Below, piece after piece: positions 43,871 to 52,747 of a DNA stretch of 64,000 nt (position 1 is the stretch's first letter; every line of letters starts with the position of its first letter). The notes under the pieces were generated by a model. That model worked only from the letters and a program-made list of their open reading frames with translations, did not search any database and was not told the DNA's origin. The stretch spans positions 146,315-210,314 of the forward strand of contig CACGDO010000001.1 of the NCBI GenBank assembly GCA_902571865.1, written 5' to 3'. Source of the stretch: an uncultured Alphaproteobacteria bacterium. GTDB lineage: Bacteria; Pseudomonadota; Alphaproteobacteria; HIMB59; GCA-002718135. The position numbers and the translations under genes were made by a program.

Positions 43871-44855
43871 TGTTACTCAATTAATTGGTAACACACCCCT
43901 AATAAAATTAAAATACCCTTCAGAGATTTCAGGTTGTGAAATATACGGTAAAGCTGAATTTATGAATCCAGCTGGATCAGTGAAAGATAGAACAGCACTT
44001 GGTATAATCGAAGATGCAGAAGAAAAAAAATTATTGGAACCAGGTGGAACTGTCGTTGAAGGTACTTTTGGTAATACAGGAATAGGCTTAGCATTAGTTT
44101 GTAATGCAAAAAATTATAATTTAGAAATTGTCATGCCTAACATAACCGTTCAATCTAAAAGAGATATACTCAAAAATATGGGAGCAAAACTTCATTTAGT
44201 TGATGCAAAACCATATTCCGATCCTGGTAACTATCAAAAAGTCTCACAGCGATTAGCTAAAGATATTGAAAAACAAACAGGTAAAAAAACTTTTTGGGCT
44301 GGTCAATTTGAAAATTTAGCAAACTACAAATTTCATGAAAAAACAACATCTGCAGAAATTTTTAACCAAACAGATGGTAAGATAGATGGTTTCACATGCG
44401 CAATTGGAACTGGAGGAACTTTAACTGGTGTGAGCGTTGGGTTAAAATCAAAAAATAAAGAAATTATTATCGCTTGTACTGACTCACAAGGATCATCAAT
44501 GTTTAATTATTTTACTAATGGTAAACCAGAAAAAAAAGGAGAGGAATCAATTACAGAAGGTATTGGACAAGCCAGAGTAACAAAAAATTTAGAAAATTGT
44601 CTTGTAGACCAATCATTTTTTGTTTCCGATCAAGAATGTATGGAAATGCTATTTAAAATTATGAAATCAGATGGATTATTTCTAGGATTAAGTTCTGGGG
44701 TAAATATATGTGGTGCAGTAAAACTGGCCAAATCAATGGGTAAAGGGAAAAAAATTGCGACAATACTTTGTGATGATGCAAATAAATATTATGATAAGAT
44801 GTTTAATAAAGAATATTTGATTTCCAAAAATTTACCTTATGCCGATTGGATGTAA
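43857..44855 (+). CDS. cysK: cysteine synthase (O-acetylserine sulfhydrylase)
   Basis: 332 residues from the ATG at 43857, with another ATG one codon earlier. Fold-type II PLP enzyme: [11 protein letters not shown], the PLP lysine in AGSVKDRTA near residue 41, the phosphate loop GTGGTLTG and the substrate loop [10 protein letters not shown], in which the usual T-S-G-N-T is T-F-G-N-T. The C-terminal SSGVNICGA region is conserved. The protein should combine O-acetylserine with sulfide to give cysteine. Because of the altered asparagine loop, a cystathionine-beta-synthase-type role is an alternative and would fit the transsulfuration enzyme downstream. Confidence 0.85.
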   Translation: MITNNVTQLIGNTPLIKLKYPSEISGCEIYGKAEFMNPAGSVKDRTALGIIEDAEEKKLLEPGGTVVEGTFGNTGIGLALVCNAKNYNLEIVMPNITVQSKRDILKNMGAKLHLVDAKPYSDPGNYQKVSQRLAKDIEKQTGKKTFWAGQFENLANYKFHEKTTSAEIFNQTDGKIDGFTCAIGTGGTLTGVSVGLKSKNKEIIIACTDSQGSSMFNYFTNGKPEKKGEESITEGIGQARVTKNLENCLVDQSFFVSDQECMEMLFKIMKSDGLFLGLSSGVNICGAVKLAKSMGKGKKIATILCDDANKYYDKMFNKEYLISKNLPYADWM

Positions 44856-44857
44856 TA

Positions 44858-46018
44858 ATGAAAAATAAAGATAAAAAATTTAATTCTAAAGTAATTCATT
44901 CAGGTCATGGCGCTGATGAAACTACGGGTGCAGTTATGCCTCCTATTCATCTTTCATCAACTTTTAAGCAAAATTCTCCTGGTGACTTTACTTATGAATA
45001 TGCAAGAACAGGAAACCCAACAAGAGATATATTAGAAAAGTTATTAGTTGAATTGGAAGATGGTAAATTTGCTTATGCGTTTAGCTCAGGTATGGCAGCA
45101 ATTTCTGCATTATCAGATGCTTTAGGTAAAAATTATTCAATTATTTGTAGCGATGATGTTTACGGTGGAACAAGAAGAATATTTGATAAAATTAAAACAG
45201 TGAATCAAGATGTGGAAGTAACATATGCAGATCTTAGTAAAGAAAATAATTGGCAAGGTCATCTAAAAGAAAATACGAAAATGATTTGGGTTGAAACTCC
45301 CTCTAACCCATTACTAAAAATTATAGATATAAAAAAAATTAGAGAAAGCTTGAAAGATGATAATATCATTATAGTCTGTGATAATACTTTTGCTTCACCT
45401 TATAATCAGCAACCATTAAATTCTGGAGCCGATGTTGTTATACATTCGTCAACTAAATATCTTGGTGGGCATTCAGATATAATAGGAGGTGCATTAATTA
45501 TAAATGATAATAAAATTTTAGCTGATAAAATTAAATATATTCAAAATGCAGTTGGTGCTGTTCCCAGCCCCTTTGATTGTTATTTACTTATTCGATCAAT
45601 TAAAACACTTGCTGTAAGAATGGAGAGACACAATAATAATGCCCTAGAAATTGCTAATTATTTATTAAAACATCCTAAAATTAAAAATGTATTTTACCCT
45701 GGACTAGAAAATAACCCAAGTTATGAAATTGCAAAAAAACAAATGACTGGATTTGGAGGAATATTATCAATTGAATTAATAGGTGATATTAATTCAGCAA
45801 AAAAATTTCTTGAAACAATTCAAATATTTACACTAGCAGAAAGTTTGGGTGGGGTTGAAAGTTTAATTGAGCATCCAGCTATAATGACACATGCATCAAT
45901 AGAAAAAAAAATTAGAGATGAATTAGGAATTTCTGATACACTAATAAGACTTTCAATTGGGATTGAAGATATTTCAGACTTGAAGAAATCTTTAGATGAT
46001 GCTCTAAAAAATATTTAA
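44858..46018 (+). CDS. trans-sulfuration PLP enzyme (cystathionine gamma-synthase/lyase)
   Basis: 386 residues from the ATG at 44858, which is two bases after the preceding stop; an upstream in-frame ATG lies inside the cysteine synthase gene. Cys/Met metabolism PLP family: VIHSGHGADETTGAVMPPIHLSST-type opening, YEYARTGNPTR, AFSSGMAAI, and the PLP lysine in HSSTKYLGGHSD near residue 198. ESLGGVESLIEHPA is the usual C-terminal substrate segment. Family members run cystathionine synthesis or cleavage; whether this one goes towards methionine or cysteine cannot be decided. Third gene of the cys operon. Confidence 0.87.
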   Translation: MKNKDKKFNSKVIHSGHGADETTGAVMPPIHLSSTFKQNSPGDFTYEYARTGNPTRDILEKLLVELEDGKFAYAFSSGMAAISALSDALGKNYSIICSDDVYGGTRRIFDKIKTVNQDVEVTYADLSKENNWQGHLKENTKMIWVETPSNPLLKIIDIKKIRESLKDDNIIIVCDNTFASPYNQQPLNSGADVVIHSSTKYLGGHSDIIGGALIINDNKILADKIKYIQNAVGAVPSPFDCYLLIRSIKTLAVRMERHNNNALEIANYLLKHPKIKNVFYPGLENNPSYEIAKKQMTGFGGILSIELIGDINSAKKFLETIQIFTLAESLGGVESLIEHPAIMTHASIEKKIRDELGISDTLIRLSIGIEDISDLKKSLDDALKNI

Positions 46019-46383
46019 ATTATTTTTTTTAAATCTGGAGGTGAATAATTAGGACCCTTCATAACCTTACCAAATTCATTATAAATTGGTTTGCCTTCCT
46101 CTGAAAGTTTACTCATATTACTACGATGAACTTCGTTAAAACATTTATCTAGATCTATGCCAAAAGCGGCACCCGCACCGTATGTTACAACTAAAATATC
46201 AGTTAATGCATCAGCAACTTCAACGATATCATTATCATTAATTGCATCTTTTAACTCATTAAATTCTTCATCAATCAATTTTTTTCTTAATTCAACAATT
46301 TTATTTTCTGGAAATTCAGCGCTAGTTTTTACTTCTTGACCAAAAGTTGTCATAAATTCTTTTACTTTTTCAAAATTTGTCAT
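46015..46383 (-). CDS. MazG-like nucleotide pyrophosphohydrolase family protein
   Basis: 122 residues from the ATG at 46383. Shine-Dalgarno GGGAG is five bases upstream and overlaps a TTG that is not the start. All-alpha NTP-PPase motifs are visible: LIDEEFNELKDAIN (E-E-x-x-E) and VEVADALTDILVVTYG (E-x-x-D) for Mg2+ binding. Relatives act on non-canonical or phosphoribosyl nucleotides. The C-terminus has KVMKGPNYSPPDL, a segment often seen in the phosphoribosyl-ATP-diphosphatase-like subgroup. It converges with the transsulfuration gene (4-base overlap). Confidence 0.82.
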   Translation of the reverse strand: MTNFEKVKEFMTTFGQEVKTSAEFPENKIVELRKKLIDEEFNELKDAINDNDIVEVADALTDILVVTYGAGAAFGIDLDKCFNEVHRSNMSKLSEEGKPIYNEFGKVMKGPNYSPPDLKKII

Positions 46384-46401
46384 TTTATCTCCCAATAATA
46401 T

Positions 46402-47430
46402 TTATTTATAAAAAATATCGTTGTAAGTCACAACTATAAAAAGAAAAGATATTATTGTTATCCCCACAGCCAAATAAACTCTTGTAATAAATTCAGGAAG
46501 AGAGTTTGAAAAAATTCTTCTAATAATAAAATACATTATATGACCACCATCTAAAAGGGGAATAGGAAGTAAATTAAATAAACCTACAAACAAAGAAATA
46601 ATAATAAATAAAAATAAAACTCCCCTTATTTGATCTAGCATCATTTGATCTGCATTTTTAACGATCCCTATAGGTCCAGCTAACTGATCTCCTAATGTAT
46701 TTTCTTTATAAGATTGTTGAAGAAATGCAAAAGAAGCAGCATAGTATGTAGGTATAAATAAAGAAGAGTTTTTAATTGAATCAATTAAATTATACTTATC
46801 AATAATAGGATTTTGAGGTGAAGATATTCCGATAATGTACCTATTTAATTCTTTATTAAACTTAAGATCAAAATTTTTTTCAATTATCTGATTATTTCTT
46901 TCTATTAAAATATTTATACTTTGGTTATTTGCAATTGCTTTTGGGATATCAGAAAACTCTTCAATACTAATTTTGTTTATCTCAAGTATTTTATCACCTT
47001 CTCTAAGATCATTTTCAAAAGCAGATGAATTTTCACTCACTGATCCAATAATTGGCATTAAACTAACAATTCCAAAAAAGAAAAATATGCAGAATAGAGC
47101 AAACCATGCACTAAAAATATTAAAAATACTTCCTGCTAAAAGTACTAATATCTTTTGAAAAAGTGTAAGAGATTGAAAGGATCCTTGTTCATCGTTAGGG
47201 TTTGGAGAAAATATATTATCAAGACCTTTGATTTTAACATATCCACCCAATGGAATTGGAGATAATTTCCATGTTGTGCCATTTCTATCTGTATATTTTA
47301 AAAGAGGCTTACCAAATCCAATTGAGAAATCAGTAACTTCAGCTTTAAACAATCTCGCAACTATATAATGACCATACTCATGTATTGCGACAAGGACTAA
47401 AAAAACTAAAATAAGATTAATATAAATCAT
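46402..47430 (-). CDS. site-2 intramembrane metalloprotease (RseP/MmpA family)
   Basis: 342 residues. The zinc motif HEYGH is at residues 17-21 in the first membrane helix, and the third ligand in LLDGGH near residue 299. A PDZ domain (SENSSAFENDLREGDKILEI) sits in the middle, and four membrane segments are visible. In alphaproteobacteria this protease (MmpA in Caulobacter) cleaves membrane proteins within the bilayer, including anti-sigma factors and signal-peptide remnants. It is not in its common place beside bamA and dxr; here it follows gcvP with a 43-base gap. Confidence 0.9.
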   Translation of the reverse strand: MIYINLILVFLVLVAIHEYGHYIVARLFKAEVTDFSIGFGKPLLKYTDRNGTTWKLSPIPLGGYVKIKGLDNIFSPNPNDEQGSFQSLTLFQKILVLLAGSIFNIFSAWFALFCIFFFFGIVSLMPIIGSVSENSSAFENDLREGDKILEINKISIEEFSDIPKAIANNQSINILIERNNQIIEKNFDLKFNKELNRYIIGISSPQNPIIDKYNLIDSIKNSSLFIPTYYAASFAFLQQSYKENTLGDQLAGPIGIVKNADQMMLDQIRGVLFLFIIISLFVGLFNLLPIPLLDGGHIMYFIIRRIFSNSLPEFITRVYLAVGITIISFLFIVVTYNDIFYK

Positions 47431-47473
47431 ACTTATTATTAAATTAATATTTTAAATAATTGATAAATAATAA

Positions 47474-50326
47474 TTATCCTGTTTTAGCCTCTTCATAATC
47501 ATCAATTGGAGGACAAACACAAAATAAATTTCTATCACCGTATACATTATCAATTCTACTAACTGGACTCCAGTATTTATTATTTATTAAATAAGCATGT
47601 GGGTAGGCAGCATCTTTACGTGAATATTTGTGATCCCAATTGTCAGAAGTTACTTCTTCAATTGTATGTGGAGCATTTTTTATAGGATTGTCTAGTTTAT
47701 CAAATTTACCATCTCTAATCATAATGATTTCATTGTGAATAGAAATCATTGCTTCACAAAATCTATCTAGTTCCTCTTTTGATTCACTTTCAGTAGGCTC
47801 AATCATAAGAGTACCAGGAACAGGAAAAGACATTGTAGGTGCATGAAATCCATAATCAATTAGTCTTTTAGCAATATCTTCATCTGAAATATTTAATTCT
47901 TGTTTAAATGGCCTGATATCAATAATGAATTCATGAGCCACCATATTATTCTTACCAGTATATAAAATAGGGTAATAATTTTTTAATCTTTCTTTAATAT
48001 AATTAGCATTTAATATTGCTACTTGAGTTGCTAATTTTAAACCATCGTCACCCATCATAGATATATAAGAATATGAAATAGGTAAAATAGATGCACTTCC
48101 CCAAGGTGCAGCTGAAACTGCCTCCTGAGTGGTTAAACCTATTTCATTTTTAAACATGGGATGTCCAGGAGCAAAATCTGCTAAATGTTGTTTTAATCCT
48201 ATAGCCCCAACTCCAGGCCCGCCTCCTCCATGAGGTATACAGAATGTCTTATGGAGATTCATATGGCATACATCAGGTCCAAATTTACCTGGTTTAGCTA
48301 CACCAACCATTGCATTATAATTAGCGCCATCAAGATACACTTGCCCACCAGCATCATGAATTTTTTTACAAATCTCAACAATACTTTCCTCGAATACACC
48401 ATGTGTTGATGGATATGTAATCATTAAAGCAGACAGTCTATCACCTGCCTCTTCTATTTTTTTATCTAAGTGAGTTAAATCTACATTACCTTTGTCATCA
48501 CAGTTTACAATTAAAATATCCATACCGCACATCTGTGCACTGGCTGGATTAGTTCCATGGGCACTTTTAGGAATTATGCAAATATTTCTTTTTGTATCTG
48601 AATTTTTTTCATGATATTTTTGAATAGCTAATAAACCAGCAAACTCACCTTGTGCTCCAGCATTAGGTTGAAGTGAAACTGCATCAAAACCAGTAATATC
48701 TTTTAACATCGATATTAATTCACTCATCATTTCATTATACCCCTCACGTTGATGAGGCTCTAAAAATGGATGCGCATTTGAAAAACCAGGTAAAGTAATT
48801 GGAAGCATTTCAGATGCAGCATTTAATTTCATAGTACAAGATCCAAGAGGTATCATTGATCTATTTAAAGCAACGTCTTTGTTTTCTAGTTTTTTTAAAT
48901 ATCTCATCATTTCTGTTTCAGAATGATAGATATTAAATACTGGATGAGTTAAGATATTGTCTTTTCTTTCTAAATCACTTTTGAAAATTGAATTTTCAAT
49001 TTTACCCTCGATCTCTTCAGCATATATTTCAGTATTATTTTCATTAAAAAATTTAATTAAATTATCTACATCTTGTAGTGATGTAGTTTCATCTAAGGAA
49101 ATTGAAAAATGATCATCATTTACAAATCTAAAATTGATACCATTTTCTATAGATTTATTTACCCAGTATTTAGATTTTGAGTCTTTTACTAATAAGGTAT
49201 CAAAATAATTTTTAGATTCTACTTCAAAATTTAATATCTCTAATGATTTTTTTAGATATCTAGACTTATAGTGAATGTCATTAGCAATATTTTTTAATCT
49301 AGTTGGACCATGGTATATTGCATATGAAGCAGATATAATTGCTAATAAGGCCTGTGCAGTACATATATTACTTGTAGCTTTTTCCCTTCTGATATGTTGC
49401 TCACGCGTTTGAAGAGCCATTCTGTAAGATCTTTTATTAGTACGATCAACTGACACACCAATTAGTCTTCCAGGTATCATCCTTTTGTATTCATCTAATG
49501 TTGCAAAATATGCTGCATGAGGGCCTCCTAGACCCATTGGAACACCAAACCTTTGTGTACTCCCAACAACTATATCAGCTCCAAAATCTTTTGGTGATTT
49601 CATAACTACCAAACTCATTATATCAGCTGCTATGATCGATAACGCTTCGTGAGATTTATTTATATTTATTAAATCGTTGAGATTTGCAATTTCTCCGTAA
49701 GTGTCTGGATTTTGAATTAAACAACCAAATGTATCATTATCTGGATTATCAAAAATAATTTTTATACCTAGAGGTTTAGCTCTTGTTTTTAAGACAGATA
49801 GTGTTTGTGGATGGCATTTATTTTGGACACAAAAAGTAAACTTTGCACTTTTTTTAATTTTAAAAGCCATCATCATAGCCTCAGCTGCTGCAGTACTTTC
49901 ATCAAGTAAAGATGCATTTGCAATATCCATTCCCGTCAAATCAATTATCATTTGTTGAAAATTCATTAACATTTCCAACCTACCCTGACTTACTTCTGGT
50001 TGATAAGGTGTGTAAGCAGTATACCATCCTGGATTTTCAAGAATATTTCTTAAAATAACGCTAGGTGTAATAGTATTATAATAACCCATTCCAATATAAG
50101 TTTTTTTGAAATTATTTTTTAAAGATAAAAGTTGAGTATTAATTTTATTAAACTCCTCAGACATACCAGGTCTGAATTTAAGTTTGTCTTTAAAAATGAT
50201 ATGATTAGGTACAGTTTTTTCAATTAATTCATCTAATGAAGAGCAATTTATTAATTTGAGCATTTCTCCAATATCTTCATTTCTAGGCCCTATATGTCTG
50301 CTAACAAATTTATCTATTTCAATCAT
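47474..50326 (-). CDS. gcvP: glycine dehydrogenase (decarboxylating), P-protein
   Basis: 950 residues, the full length of homodimeric-type P-protein. The N-terminal half begins FVSRHIGPRNEDIGEM and holds YTPYQPEVSQGRLE. The C-terminal half carries the PLP lysine in NLHKTFCIPHGGGGPG near residue 693. P-protein decarboxylates glycine and passes the aminomethyl group to the lipoyl arm of GcvH. It is the last gene of the gcvT-gcvH-gcvP operon, with no gap after gcvH. Expression should rise with glycine through the upstream riboswitch. Confidence 0.96.
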   Translation of the reverse strand: MIEIDKFVSRHIGPRNEDIGEMLKLINCSSLDELIEKTVPNHIIFKDKLKFRPGMSEEFNKINTQLLSLKNNFKKTYIGMGYYNTITPSVILRNILENPGWYTAYTPYQPEVSQGRLEMLMNFQQMIIDLTGMDIANASLLDESTAAAEAMMMAFKIKKSAKFTFCVQNKCHPQTLSVLKTRAKPLGIKIIFDNPDNDTFGCLIQNPDTYGEIANLNDLININKSHEALSIIAADIMSLVVMKSPKDFGADIVVGSTQRFGVPMGLGGPHAAYFATLDEYKRMIPGRLIGVSVDRTNKRSYRMALQTREQHIRREKATSNICTAQALLAIISASYAIYHGPTRLKNIANDIHYKSRYLKKSLEILNFEVESKNYFDTLLVKDSKSKYWVNKSIENGINFRFVNDDHFSISLDETTSLQDVDNLIKFFNENNTEIYAEEIEGKIENSIFKSDLERKDNILTHPVFNIYHSETEMMRYLKKLENKDVALNRSMIPLGSCTMKLNAASEMLPITLPGFSNAHPFLEPHQREGYNEMMSELISMLKDITGFDAVSLQPNAGAQGEFAGLLAIQKYHEKNSDTKRNICIIPKSAHGTNPASAQMCGMDILIVNCDDKGNVDLTHLDKKIEEAGDRLSALMITYPSTHGVFEESIVEICKKIHDAGGQVYLDGANYNAMVGVAKPGKFGPDVCHMNLHKTFCIPHGGGGPGVGAIGLKQHLADFAPGHPMFKNEIGLTTQEAVSAAPWGSASILPISYSYISMMGDDGLKLATQVAILNANYIKERLKNYYPILYTGKNNMVAHEFIIDIRPFKQELNISDEDIAKRLIDYGFHAPTMSFPVPGTLMIEPTESESKEELDRFCEAMISIHNEIIMIRDGKFDKLDNPIKNAPHTIEEVTSDNWDHKYSRKDAAYPHAYLINNKYWSPVSRIDNVYGDRNLFCVCPPIDDYEEAKTG

Positions 50327-50698
50327 CTATTGTTCCAAAAATTGTTTATACTCATCTTCTGACATAAGTTCAGAATATTGATTTGAATCAGAAATTTTCA
50401 TTTTAAAAATCCATCCCTTGTTTTCTGCATCTTGATTAATAATCGCAGCATCATTTTCTAGATTATTATTAACTTCAATTATTTCACCATCTATTGGAGC
50501 ATAAATATCAGAAGCTGCTTTTACAGATTCAACGACGCATATTTCATCTTTTGCTTTTACCGAATTTCCAACTGATGGTAATTCAATAAATACAATATCA
50601 CCAAGAGATTCTTGGGCATGATTGCTAATACCAATTGTAGCAATTTCATTTTCAATTGAAACCCATTCATGATCTTTTGTGTATTTTTTTTCACTCAT
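50327..50698 (-). CDS. gcvH: glycine cleavage system H protein
   Basis: 123 residues from the ATG at 50698, which has the Shine-Dalgarno GGGAG seven bases upstream; that sequence overlaps an earlier ATG at 50710, which I reject. YTKDHEWVSIE opens the protein and the lipoylated lysine is in ESVKAASD near residue 61. H-protein carries the aminomethyl intermediate between P-, T- and L-proteins. It overlaps gcvT by 8 bases and abuts gcvP. Confidence 0.95.
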   Translation of the reverse strand: MSEKKYTKDHEWVSIENEIATIGISNHAQESLGDIVFIELPSVGNSVKAKDEICVVESVKAASDIYAPIDGEIIEVNNNLENDAAIINQDAENKGWIFKMKISDSNQYSELMSEDEYKQFLEQ

Positions 50699-51815
50699 AT
50701 ATGCTCCCATTTTTTTTATAATTTTTTTTTACAAAAGGTAGATTATTAATTTTTACTAATTCTAATTTTTTTCTAATTTCACAAAAAATTAGATTATCAG
50801 TATTGAATTCAGATATAATATATCCAATCGCAATAGATTTATTTAGATTAGGAGAAAAACATCCACTTGTAATTTTGCCAATTTCATTATTATTATTATC
50901 GAATAATGTCATTCCATCTCTTAGCATTGATTTACTGGTAGAAATTAAACCTATTTTTTTATTAGATAGTTTATTTTTTAATTGATCAGATAAAACTTTA
51001 TTTCCATTTAAATTTTCATCTTCTAATCTTTCTTTATCTAAAGCCCATGATAAACCAGCTTCAATTGGTGTAATATTTTCATTTAATTCATGACCATATA
51101 AACTTAATCCAGCCTCGAGTCTTAATGAATCTCTAGAGCCTAACCCACAAAGCATTGTATTTTCATTTTTAAGTAAATGAGTAATTAAATTTTCTGCACT
51201 TTCATTTGGAATAGAAAGTTCAAAACCATCTTCACCAGTATAACCCGATCTACTTACTATTATTTCATTGTTATTGTATTTACTTATTAAAATATCAAAA
51301 AAATTCATATTATTTGGAATATCAATAATATTTTTTAAAACATTAATAGATTCAGGTCCCTGGATTGCAAATAAACAATTTTTGTTATAAATTTTTTCTG
51401 CATTAGGAGCGCAAGAAATAAAAATTTCTTCATCTTCTTTTTTTCGAGATGCATTATAAACAATATATAAATATGACTTAGCTTTGATATCAATATTTGA
51501 AACAATTAGATCATCAATAACACCGCCATTTTTATTGAGCAAAAATGAATAATGCGATCTATTTTTTATTAATTTATTTAATTGTAATGGAATATATTTT
51601 TCTAATTTATGTAAATAAGATTCATTATTTTCAATTAAAATTTGCCCCATATGACTAACATCAAAAATACCAGAATGATTTCTAACGTTTTTGTGTTCAT
51701 TAATTATTCCAGTTTTATAATTAATAGGCATATTAAAACCTGCAAATGGCAATATCTTTGCACCATTATTTTGATGAAAATTTTTCAGCGGAATGTCTAT
51801 TGGTAACTGGTTCAA
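50691..51815 (-). CDS. gcvT: glycine cleavage system T protein (aminomethyltransferase)
   Basis: 374 residues. The best start is a TTG at 51815, with GGAG seven bases upstream; no ATG exists at the right place, and the sequence downstream (NNGAKILPFAGFNMPINY) aligns with the N-terminus of the family. SGIFDVSHMGQ and SRSGYTGEDGFEL are folate-binding-region landmarks. The protein forms methylene-tetrahydrofolate and ammonia from the lipoyl-bound aminomethyl group. The start is 18 bases from the end of the glycine riboswitch, so initiation could be riboswitch-controlled. It is distinct from the DmdA-like paralogue. Confidence 0.94.
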   Translation of the reverse strand: MNQLPIDIPLKNFHQNNGAKILPFAGFNMPINYKTGIINEHKNVRNHSGIFDVSHMGQILIENNESYLHKLEKYIPLQLNKLIKNRSHYSFLLNKNGGVIDDLIVSNIDIKAKSYLYIVYNASRKKEDEEIFISCAPNAEKIYNKNCLFAIQGPESINVLKNIIDIPNNMNFFDILISKYNNNEIIVSRSGYTGEDGFELSIPNESAENLITHLLKNENTMLCGLGSRDSLRLEAGLSLYGHELNENITPIEAGLSWALDKERLEDENLNGNKVLSDQLKNKLSNKKIGLISTSKSMLRDGMTLFDNNNNEIGKITSGCFSPNLNKSIAIGYIISEFNTDNLIFCEIRKKLELVKINNLPFVKKNYKKNGSIYE

Positions 51816-51832
51816 ATAAATTCTCCGAGCTA

Positions 51833-51972
51833 CCCCTCTGTCTTTTTACCTGAGAGCTTTTCACCTTCGGTAGAGCTAAATGCTCTTTTCCAGAGTTTTT
51901 TTTTAACGGTCCATTGTGCCTGAGAGTTTCCGGGTCGTTGCTCCTTCGGCTCTGAAATTTCAGTATCTCCCG
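51833..51972 (-). ncRNA. tandem glycine riboswitch
   Basis: On the minus strand, two consecutive type 1 aptamers are readable. The first (51972 to about 51907) opens CGGGAG, has GCCGAAGGAGCAA and closes with AAACTCTCAGGCACAATGGACCG. The second (about 51898 to 51833) runs from ACTCTGGAAAAGAGC through ACCGAAGGTGAAAAGCTCTCAGG to ACAGAGGGG. The CCGAAGG and CTCTCAGG core blocks recur in both, as in known glycine riboswitches. It lies directly before gcvT-gcvH-gcvP. No T-rich terminator hairpin follows, so translational control of the TTG start through the nearby GGAG is the likely mode. Confidence 0.96.
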
Positions 51973-51981
51973 TTAATTGTT

Positions 51982-52008
51982 AGTATACTTATTTTTATAA
52001 TTTAACAA
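51982..52008 (-). promoter_or_regulatory. putative promoter of the gcvTHP operon
   Basis: Minus-strand TTGTTA (52008-52003), a short 15-base spacer and TATACT (51987-51982, 5 of 6). Transcription from about 51975 would start 3 bases before the first riboswitch aptamer, which supports the -10 choice. The -35 is poor. Confidence 0.45.
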
Positions 52009-52581
52009 TTAATTTAGAGGAATTTTATTATCAATTTTTGATTTTTGATAAATTTCTGACATTTTTTGGTACTCTTCTTTAATCTGATAAATTTTATCTG
52101 ATAATGATTCCTTTATGCCTAATCTTTTAATTTCCGATAAAATTGAGTAACTCTCCCAATAATCATTATTAATATTGTAATTACCATCTTTGATCTTAAA
52201 AACTTCTGTCAAAATTTTAAGATCGTGCGGAATATGAAAACCTTCTTTTGTGTCAGTATATGAAAAAAAATAGTAAAAATTGTCAAATCCGGCCCAGGTT
52301 AAAGCTGATAAACACATAGAACAAGGCTGATGGGTACTTATGAAGTAATAATCTTTTGTATTAAATAGTTTTTTTTCAAATAAATTAAAAAGAGTTGAAA
52401 TTTCTCCATGAAATAAAGGATTTTTGACTTCCTGGTTTGTACCTAGACAAACTAGACTTAGGTCAGATTTTTTAACAATAAATCCGCCAAATATTTTGTT
52501 TCCTTCATTAATTGAAATTTTTGTTAATGGGATAAGATCATCTAATATAATATCTAAAATACTTTCATAATTTGTTATCAT
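52009..52581 (-). CDS. cytidine/nucleoside deaminase-fold protein
   Basis: 190 residues. The zinc site is H-G-E in NPLFHGEIST near residue 58 and P-C-x2-C in THQPCSMCLSALTW near residue 92, the CMP/dCMP and tRNA-adenosine deaminase pattern. The C-terminal 60 residues (SILSEIKRLGIKESLSD to the end) are helical and charged. No SGC/xN-type tRNA-binding feature is clear, so a small-molecule nucleobase or nucleoside deaminase is more likely than TadA. It sits between the glycine operon and a predicted small RNA; the RNA's terminator ends 54 bases before this start. Confidence 0.8.
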   Translation of the reverse strand: MITNYESILDIILDDLIPLTKISINEGNKIFGGFIVKKSDLSLVCLGTNQEVKNPLFHGEISTLFNLFEKKLFNTKDYYFISTHQPCSMCLSALTWAGFDNFYYFFSYTDTKEGFHIPHDLKILTEVFKIKDGNYNINNDYWESYSILSEIKRLGIKESLSDKIYQIKEEYQKMSEIYQKSKIDNKIPLN

Positions 52582-52624
52582 TATGAAATACCTGATACTT
52601 TATTTATATAATTTGTCCATAAAA

Positions 52625-52655
52625 CAAAAAAAAAGGACCCAGCAAGCTAGGTCCC
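52625..52655 (-). terminator. strong intrinsic terminator of the candidate small RNA
   Basis: Minus-strand stem GGACCTAGC / GCTGGGTCC with a 2-base top loop (one T-G pair), followed by nine consecutive Ts. It is one of the most GC-rich hairpins in the window. The gene downstream on this strand starts only 54 bases later, so it separates the RNA from, or attenuates, the deaminase gene. Confidence 0.85.
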
Positions 52656-52741
52656 TTTTGTGTATCGTGCATTTCCTCCCGATACAATTTAATAATCGTT
52701 TCCTTTTATTAAATTGATTATTACCTTTGCGTGTAATAATT
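52625..52741 (-). ncRNA. candidate small RNA with consecutive GGA-loop hairpins
   Basis: Read on the minus strand from a predicted start near 52741, four hairpins follow with almost no bases between. H1 (52740-52717): 8-bp perfect stem ATTATTAC/GTAATAAT, loop ACGCAAAG. H2 (52716-52685): 11-bp perfect stem CAATTTAATAA/TTATTAAATTG, loop AAGGAAACGA. H3 (52686-52661): 7-bp perfect stem TGTATCG/CGATACA, loop GGAGGAAATGCA. H4 is a terminator at 52655-52635. A promoter sits exactly upstream. The loops of H2 and H3 expose AAGGA and GAGGA, as in RNAs that titrate CsrA/RsmA. It could instead be a leader of the deaminase gene. Not matched to a known family. Confidence 0.62.
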
Positions 52742-52747
52742 AAAAAT

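Noticed and set aside
52600-52680. A 22-codon leader peptide starting at GGAGGAAATG within the small-RNA candidate
   Set aside because: The Shine-Dalgarno to ATG spacing is too short, the ATG lies in a hairpin loop, and the reading runs through the terminator and its T-tract.
52620-52745. The hairpin array read on the plus strand as a Cuckoo/CcsR-type anti-Shine-Dalgarno RNA (loop TTTCCTCCC)
   Set aside because: On the plus strand the terminator hairpin would come first and the T-rich side is upstream; the promoter and T-tract fit the minus strand much better. It stays a weak alternative.
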